Part shown: one piece after another, positions 57,000 to 62,995 of the stretch
How the letters are laid out: each line of letters opens with the position of its first letter
Position numbering within the stretch: position 1 is the stretch's first letter
NCBI RefSeq assembly: GCF_000003605.2
Contig: NW_003105107.1
Coordinates: 208,288-271,282 of the forward strand
DNA: 62,995 bases
Origin: Saccoglossus kowalevskii
Taxonomy: Eukaryota; Hemichordata; Enteropneusta; Harrimaniidae
Direction of reading: 5' to 3'
Notes under the pieces: generated by a model
What the model saw: only the letters and a program-made list of their open reading frames with translations
The model's database searches: none
Told to the model about the DNA's origin: nothing
Position numbers and translations under genes: made by a program

Positions 57000-58640
57000 G
57001 AGTGTGAAACATGCAAGGCGGGAAAGTAAAGCTCTAAATACAAATATTGGAAATATCACTTTGGAAGATGAGGTTGGAAGGTTCTAAAGGGGATTACAGG
57101 TTAAATAAAGTTATCTGGAAAGTTTCAAAAACGGGAAAACATTTTTGAGAAGATGAAATATGTATGATACTTCTCAAGGTTGTTGGCGAAAAATACAAAG
57201 TTGTAAACAAGGCAGGAAAGTTGAGATAAGGTTTGCAAGTATAACTATAAAGGTACACGTGTTGCTTTGGAAGGTAGGTACGTTGTATTTGTAAGGCAGG
57301 AAAAGTGATAAAAAAGAGGAAAGTTGCGGGAATGTTGCATTGGAGTTCGAGAAAACTACAATGTTTAAAAAAAATACTTTGAAAGGCAGGTATTCTTTGT
57401 GAAGTTCCAGAATGTGAGTTGAGGCAAAATACAAAATTATCTGTTCAAGGTAGCTTTGGAAGTCATGAACTTTGTATGACCAGTGTAAAACAACTTTGGG
57501 AAAAGCATGTAATGTCCTTTGAGAGGACTACACAAATGTATGCAAAGTTATTCGAGAATACTGCAAAGCCGCGTACAGATGATAAAAAGTTGTATTAAAA
57601 CATGCAAAGTGATTTGTGAAGACTACGAAAATGTCAAAAAAGGTTTAGAAGGCGAATAGTTTGTAGTAAAGTGGGATTTGTAAGAAAGTTCAAAACAATG
57701 AAGGTCGCAGAGTGATTTGCTAGGACTACAAAGTTTGAAAGGTGAAAACGTCTAAATAGTCATTGCAGGAAATTTTGTGTACAAGTTTGCAGTGTTATTA
57801 GACACCTACAATTTGTCTACACGTGTCACTGTCAGTACTTGAAGGCGGGAACCTTGTGAAATTTGATTTGAGGTAAATTACAAGTTATCGGCTTTCAAAT
57901 GAGTCTCTTGGAAAAGTGTGTAGTGTGTAACATTTGCAAATATCATAAAGAAATAGTTATTTTGAAGGTAGAGAAGTTATATGGTTCGCAAAATGATTTG
58001 GGAAAACCACACATTTGTGTGCACTGTTAGGAAATAGTTTTGAAGCAAAATCGTTGTATGGATAGTGTAAAAAAAAATTGTGGACAAGTGGGATAAAAGT
58101 TACGAATCGGAACGTTGTTCAAACAAACGATTGTTACAAAAGGTTCGCAAAGTGGTTTGAGAAGACGAATTTGTGTATAAATGATAAAAAAATAACTTTT
58201 AAAGGCAGAAATTTTATGCAAATGTATGGAGTTTCGCGAGTGATTTGGGGTAAAATATAGGCAAGATGTTATGTAAGTTGTTTTTAAAAGACAAGCAAGA
58301 CGTTTACAAATATGAGAATAAATTATCTCGGCATTTGAATATGTTGTGTGAATATTTGGAAACTGATTTGAGAATTCTACAAAGTTTGCAATGTGGTTAC
58401 ATACAAATGTTAGAAGATGGTTCAAATTTGCATTCAAAAGTTACTGTGGACGGCGAAAGAGCTGTATGCACGTTTGGGGAACTGATTTGAGATTAAAGTA
58501 AAAAAATATATTTAGAATCTTTGTGGTATAAAATGTTGCAAGTTGGTTCTGAAAGACTACATAATCGTTTATAAAGATTGGGAAAAGTTACTTTTGAAAG
58601 CGGGAAATATGTAGGAAAGTTCGCAAAGGAGAGCACTAGC
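57000..58640 (+). repeat. Degenerate C-poor tandem repeat (repeat C), locus 2
   Basis: The longest array. Recurring words include GGTTCGCAAAGTGGTTTGAG, AAGACTACAAA, GTATAAATGATAAAAAA, ACTTTTGAAAG and GGCAGGAAA. They reappear every 80-100 bp in the same order, suggesting a unit near 85 bp with much substitution and indel change. The plus strand is notably poor in C, which leaves long open frames on the minus strand (58437-58027, 136 codons) that simply translate the repeat. Confidence 0.65.
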
Positions 58641-59161
58641 AACAATCATGGTTGAAGAAAGCAATAGAAGGATAGAAACGCTCACAGTAAAAGATTTAGG
58701 TTGACAAAGCAAGAATAGTTATGTAAAAGAAAGTAATATTATATGAAATGTGGATAAAAATGTTTAGCAATAGTGGACTGGTAACTTTTCTGAAACCTTT
58801 AAGGCAGGGAAAATGTTCAAATATGGGGCGCAGTACCTGATCTATATTTTCCATTTCGGCATGCGTCTCAATGTTGGTACAATGTGATATTATTATCGTT
58901 TGTTCATAGTTTTTAAAAAAATTACAAAAAAGTATATTACTTTATAATATCAAATGTATTTCAGACGAAATAATACCTGGGCTTTGGTCAGACCGCTCGG
59001 CAATAATACGTCAATCAACATCATGGCCAAGCCTAGTGACGATTCAACTCATCCCATGTGAGAGACGATGATTGCGGGAAATTAATTAGTGAAGGATAAA
59101 ACTAATGAAAATGGAAGGAATTAAGGATAAAGAATTATGAGATGTGATAGAATATAAGCAA
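58641..59161. other. No recognised feature
   Basis: Spacer between repeat C and the mariner. The last 100 bp may belong to the LINE found on the mariner's other side. Confidence 0.4.
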
Positions 59162-59163
59162 TA

Positions 59164-60385
59164 CGAGGGGCGTTCAATAAGTAATGCCCCTGACCCACTT
59201 CCAGTTGTCTGATCTAGATGAAATTTGCATGTGTAATGATTTACATCTCTATGGGTTATGTTGCAATTTATGGTTTCTGATTTACAGGTGTTTGAACTGA
59301 GTCAGGTGTGAAATGGAGCCAGTTGATAGTCGCGCAGTGATCCGGTTTTTGTATTTGAAAGGACGTACACCAAAGGAGACTTTTGATGGTTATGATGCCC
59401 CATCATATGACCTTGTAAAACGCTGGCATCGTTAATTCAAACCTGGTCGGAAGTCTGTGGAAACAGCTCCCAGACCTGGTCGTCCCTCTTCTGCCATTGA
59501 TGAGGCATCTGTCCGTCAAGTTGAGGCAGCCATTTTGAAAGATCGACGCATTACTGTTCGCCAAATAGCCCAAGAGGTCAAGATTAGTACAGGGTATGTA
59601 AAAGCTATCATTCATGACCATATGCATAAGGTGTCTGCCAGATGGATTCCCAGGTTGCTCACACCTTTCCAGAAGCAAGAACGTGTCGAGTGCTCGAGGA
59701 TGAATTTGGAGATGTGCCAAGAAGATGAGTCAAAGTTTTTCAAAAGACTGATTACACATGATGAAACTTGGGTCCATCACTATGATCCAGAGACCAAAGC
59801 TCAGTCAATGCAGTGGAAGCACTTGGACTCACCACTCCAAAGTAAGCAAGGGTGCAGCCCTTCTGGGACCAGGACGGAGTAGTGATGACAGACTTCCTGG
59901 CAAAGGGTACCACAATTACAGGAGCCTATTACGCTTCACTTTTGATGAAATTAAGAGAAGCTATCAAAATCAAGAGGCGGGGTAAGATCAGCAAAGGTAT
60001 CCTCCTCCTGCAGGACAACGCTCCGGTCCACAACTCACATGTCGCCAGATCAGAAGCACAGGCGTGTGGCTATGAAATCATCCCCCATCCCCCTTACTCT
60101 CCTGACATTGCGCCCTCTGACTTTCATCTTTCCCCAGCCATGAAGTTGTTCTTGAAAGGAAAGCGTTTCCCAGATGATGCAGCCTTGATTTCTGAAGTTA
60201 TGACGTGGTTGGCGAACCAACCTGGGGTGTTCTAAAAAACGCTGTCCAGAGCTGCATCAAACGATGGGAGAAATGCATAACTTTGGGTGGTTCCTATGTA
60301 GAGAAAAACAAATAACTGTGCAAAGTTTCATTAATCTCCTGCTATGGGAAATGGGTCAGGGGCATTAGTTATTGAACGCCCCTCG
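59164..60385 (+). mobile_element. Mariner element with decayed transposase (1,222 bp)
   Basis: Terminal inverted repeats CGAGGGGCGTTCAATAAGTA / TTATTGAACGCCCCTCG, extending to GGGTCAGGGGCATTA on the right, flanked by TA (59162-59163 and 60386-60387). Transposase: ATG at 59313 with MEPVDSRAVIRFLYLKGRTP; an extra C in 59397-59402 shifts frame, and a TAA near 59434 replaces a sense codon. The frame 59457-59882 has PRPGRP, the second helix-turn-helix, and THDETWVHHYDPE (first catalytic Asp). Another frame change leads to 59852-60235 with LLQDNAPVHNS (second Asp) and YSPDIAPSDFHL (third Asp, D34D type). The final RWEKCITLGGSYVEKNK is in a third frame and ends at TAA about 60314. All three catalytic Asp codons survive, but at least four lesions make it inactive; a fairly young copy. 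Confidence 0.9.
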
Positions 60386-60399
60386 TACTTATTCAAACC

Positions 60400-60850
60400 T
60401 GAAGAAATTAAATGGTTAGTTTGGGGAGAACAAACAAAAGACATATCATAAAACTAAAAACTAGTGAATTTCGGTGAGACAAGTCAACCTCAGAAAATGT
60501 TGAATAAAATCAAATTCTATTATTCAAATCTCTATGAAAATGGGATATAATTTCGTGTACAGTCACTAAATTATGACTTGGATAAGTTTTCAGTAGTGTT
60601 ATAGAAAAGGTGGACTATGACTAATTACACTTAAAATGTTAGCGACTCATTTCCCGCATGAAAGTTGTTCCCGAGTTTATAGGTCCAGTGCAAGCAGCAT
60701 TTGTTGAAGGACGTAATATTAATTATTATGTGAGACTTGTAGATATATGGGGTGCATCTTACTAGGAATAGATTTTGAGAAGGTATTTGGTATGGTTGAC
60801 TGGATGTATCTCTTCAATATTTTGAAGAACTTTAAATGTAACGTGGTTCA
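60400..60850 (+). pseudogene. LINE reverse transcriptase scrap
   Basis: KMLNKIKFYYSNLYENG (60500-60545) is the block preceding LINE RT domains ('..i..fY..LY'), and 60670-60845 reads GPVQAAFVEGRNINYYVRL, then GIDFEKVFGMVDW and LFNILKNFKC, the RT fingers-to-palm part (Q..F..gR...; iDfekAFD.v.w). The Asp usually following F is Gly here, and stops interrupt. Mariner insertion lies immediately upstream and may have split this element. Confidence 0.55.
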
Positions 60851-60879
60851 GTATTAAGTCAAAAAGGATATTTTCAAGG

Positions 60880-61740
60880 TTGGGCATATGAATAAAATAA
60901 TGCGGAAAAGCTCGCAAAGTTGTTCAAAAAGACTACAAAGTCGTATACAAATATTACACAAAATATTAGGAAAGGCGGGATCGTATACATCGTGTAAAAA
61001 GTTGCTGGAAAGTTAGTTCGCAAACTGAATTGTGACTACGAAGTTTTGTGGAAAGATAAAATAAGAACGTGTGAAAGGTGACTACAAAGTTGTATACAGT
61101 AATTGAAAATAGATTAAAAGTGTTAGAAAATGTTAATTTTGAAGACGGCAGTGTTGTATTGAGGTTCATATGATTTGAAACGGCTATATAGTTTTAAAGG
61201 CGAGACAGTATAAATTGTGTACAAATGTGCGAGAAAATGTCTGAAGATTTTCGAAGTTGTTGAAGAAAACTTCAAAATCTAATACAAATGTTAAAAAAAT
61301 TACTTTTAAAGACGGGAAAGTTGTATAAATATTCACAAATTGACATTGAAAGCTTACATAGTTGTCTGCAAGAACAGGTAAGTTTTAAAGCGAAAATGTT
61401 TACATAGCGTGCAAAGTTATGGAAAAAGAATATGAAGGCTTTCAAAGCATCTCAGAAAGGTATATTCTGAAGGCAGGAACATATAAATAGGAACTTTCGG
61501 AATAGTTGTATGAAAGTCTGCAAAGTGGTGTGCAATGACTACAAAATCAAACCTACAAATGTAGGTGTTATACATGTGTTAGAAAGTTGTATAAAGGTTC
61601 GACACTTTATTTGAAAAAAAAACTACAAATTTGTCTACAATGTTTGGAAAATAGGTTTGGTAGGTAGGAAAATTGTGGGAGAGACGTGTGGAAATTCGTA
61701 AAGTGGTTCACAAAGACTACAAATTCCTGAACAACAGAGG
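60880..61740 (+). repeat. Degenerate C-poor tandem repeat (repeat C), locus 3
   Basis: Same words as 57000-58640 in the same orientation, for example GCTCGCAAAGTTGTTCAAAA, AGACTACAAAGTCGTATAC and ACTTTTAAAGACGGGAAAG. Spacing again about 80-100 bp. Confidence 0.65.
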
Positions 61741-62396
61741 TCAAGACTGTAAGCAGGGTGGGTCAATCTAGAAAAGAGAAGGTATGCCTGAAGACACATG
61801 TAGAAAATAAATATTTAAAGTAAATCAAACTATGAACATTGCTTTGAAAGACAGGAAAGTTTACAAAGTCGGTTGGTTGTGTGATTCTAAATTCTTTTGC
61901 CGATTTTTCAAACAACACTGATCATTTAAAGTAACCTTCATGACCTTGTTGTAATCATATCAAACCGTTTTACAAAGCTTGATAGAACATACTTTTGGAA
62001 GCAACCCTTGTCACATTGGGAAAATACTTTATAGTTGATTCAAACTGCTTTCCATACTTTGAGTCGCTTTCCGTCTTCCAATGAAATATTTCTAGTTTTG
62101 TTGGCAGTTGTTTGAGTTGTTTTCATGAACTTTGAATATATACTACTTTTTTTTTATAAACAATCATATCAACCAACTTTGCAAACTTTCAATTGCAAAC
62201 AAAAACGGGAGACATTCGATTACATATGATTTTATTGCAAACAATGTGGAACGAGTATTCTATTTGGCGTTCTGATTAAAAGTTGTATATGAAAATAATG
62301 CAATCATAGATCATGATTGGTTAGCAAAGTATAAACATTATATACAATCTGATATTACTAGTAGAAAAACACAGAAAATGGACAAGGAAAAATATG
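61741..62396. other. No recognised feature
   Basis: AT-rich spacer; the first 120 bp may be the frayed end of repeat C. Confidence 0.4.
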
Positions 62397-62400
62397 TTAA

Positions 62401-62532
62401 AGCGGGGGAGTCGTCATCTGCGCATGCGCAAGATGGCCATAGCGTGTCATTGTTTACAAACAAGCGTCTATCCATGAGCCTTTGCATTGTTAGCGTGTGT
62501 TGCTATCGTCGCTTTGTGACGACCCTCCCGCT
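62401..62532. mobile_element. TTAA-flanked MITE, family 1 copy 2 (132 bp)
   Basis: TTAA at 62397-62400 and 62533-62536. Ends AGCGGGGGAGTCGTCA and TGACGACCCTCCCGCT are inverted. The interior GGCCATAGCGTGTCA, ACAAGCGTCTATCCATGA matches the copy at 30234-30382; this copy has a shorter right side. Confidence 0.85.
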
Positions 62533-62536
62533 TTAA

Positions 62537-62995
62537 GATTATTCAACATGACTATGGATCGGAATGCATACAGCAGCGAAGTCTTGTAAATGTTTCACTT
62601 TACTTTTTTTTTAATGTTAAATTAAAGCTTAGGCCATTAAAAAGTAACGACAACTACACTACAACTACAACTACACAAGAAATGGACTATCTATAACAGC
62701 ACTCCCGCCAGCAAAACTTCCCTCATTGGACGATACTGTCTTAGTTCTTAAAATATGGCCGCATGTAGAATTGAAGGGTACATTTTCACCATTACTGAAA
62801 AATAAAAACAACGTGAGTTAACAATCCATTTGTTGCGGGCGCTACCCTTAATTCTTTACTCAGAATGATAATAGCTGTAATTTCGTAGTCTTCACGACTT
62901 TATTTTTGCTGTCTATACCATCCAGGTAAACTACAGTACAAAAGTACATATAAAACTTGAGCACGTCGTAATGAACATGCACATTTTGATCATCA
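62537..62995. other. No recognised feature
   Basis: AT-rich spacer to the end of the window; small ACAACTAC-type repeat near 62650. Confidence 0.5.

Noticed and set aside
58027-58437. 136-codon minus-strand ORF as a gene
   Set aside because: It is a translation of the C-poor repeat C; lack of stops follows from base composition, and there are no domain features or splice sites.

Overview
The window reads as AT-rich genomic DNA from an animal, most likely a marine invertebrate. The evidence is: spliced genes with GT-AG introns, long non-coding stretches, a tRNA-derived SINE, and a very mixed load of metazoan transposon remnants (several LINE types, Ty3/gypsy, DIRS-like, Crypton-like, mariner, hAT, Harbinger-like and TTAA-flanked elements). 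I cannot fix the phylum from sequence alone; a hemichordate, amphioxus or lophotrochozoan would all fit. Conventional gene content is low: two related cytochrome P450 genes. The rest is mostly decayed mobile DNA. LEFT END (1-5.2 kb): a Crypton-like recombinase fragment on the minus strand; then the last two coding exons of a P450 gene on the plus strand (799-1707 and 2114-2298), whose first exon must lie left of the window; then a repeat and the 3' part of a LINE. 5-12 kb: mostly unrecognised, with a 132-bp palindrome, a second copy of the left-hand repeat, a broken KIAA1958/Crypton-type recombinase on the minus strand, a 105-bp foldback and one clean unidentified exon. 12.5-15.3 kb: two adjoining minus-strand LINE remnants and an unidentified coding-like segment. 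16-24 kb: short shared repeats, a non-autonomous hAT copy, a SINE, and a frameshifted MULE/ZSWIM-type pseudogene (about 21.1-23.1 kb). 26-28 kb: a RecQ-helicase-like pseudogene on the minus strand, cut off by an internally deleted gypsy element. 30-32.3 kb: three MITE-like elements. 32.4-37.6 kb: a complete three-exon P450 gene on the minus strand, predicted at 482 residues, with every P450 signature present; it converges with the left-hand copy. 37.9-43.8 kb: a TIR element just upstream of the P450 start, then two more copies of the hAT-like family, one split by an 856-bp foldback. 44.7-49.6 kb: gypsy pol remnants, an LTR/PBS-like junction, an in-frame 60-bp repeat ORF and a hAT transposase remnant. 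50-56.5 kb: a LINE 3' end, an OTU-domain exon, unidentified coding-like segments, a sequence with a complete hammerhead-ribozyme core, and a DIRS-like RT fragment. 57-61.7 kb: long arrays of a degenerate, C-poor tandem repeat of about 85 bp, also present at 28.8-29.5 kb, interrupted by a nearly whole but frameshifted mariner (59164-60385, TA duplications) and a LINE RT scrap. HOW IT FITS TOGETHER: the two P450 genes are an inverted duplicate pair that share both intron positions and intronic sequence next to the splice sites, so they arose by recent local duplication. Both have lost the usual acid of the oxygen-activation pair in helix I. The most unusual material is the C-poor 85-bp repeat family, the hAT-like family with a nested foldback, the hammerhead core and the RecQ-like gene with a probable GC-AG intron. 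All family calls were made by eye from translated motifs; no database search was run.
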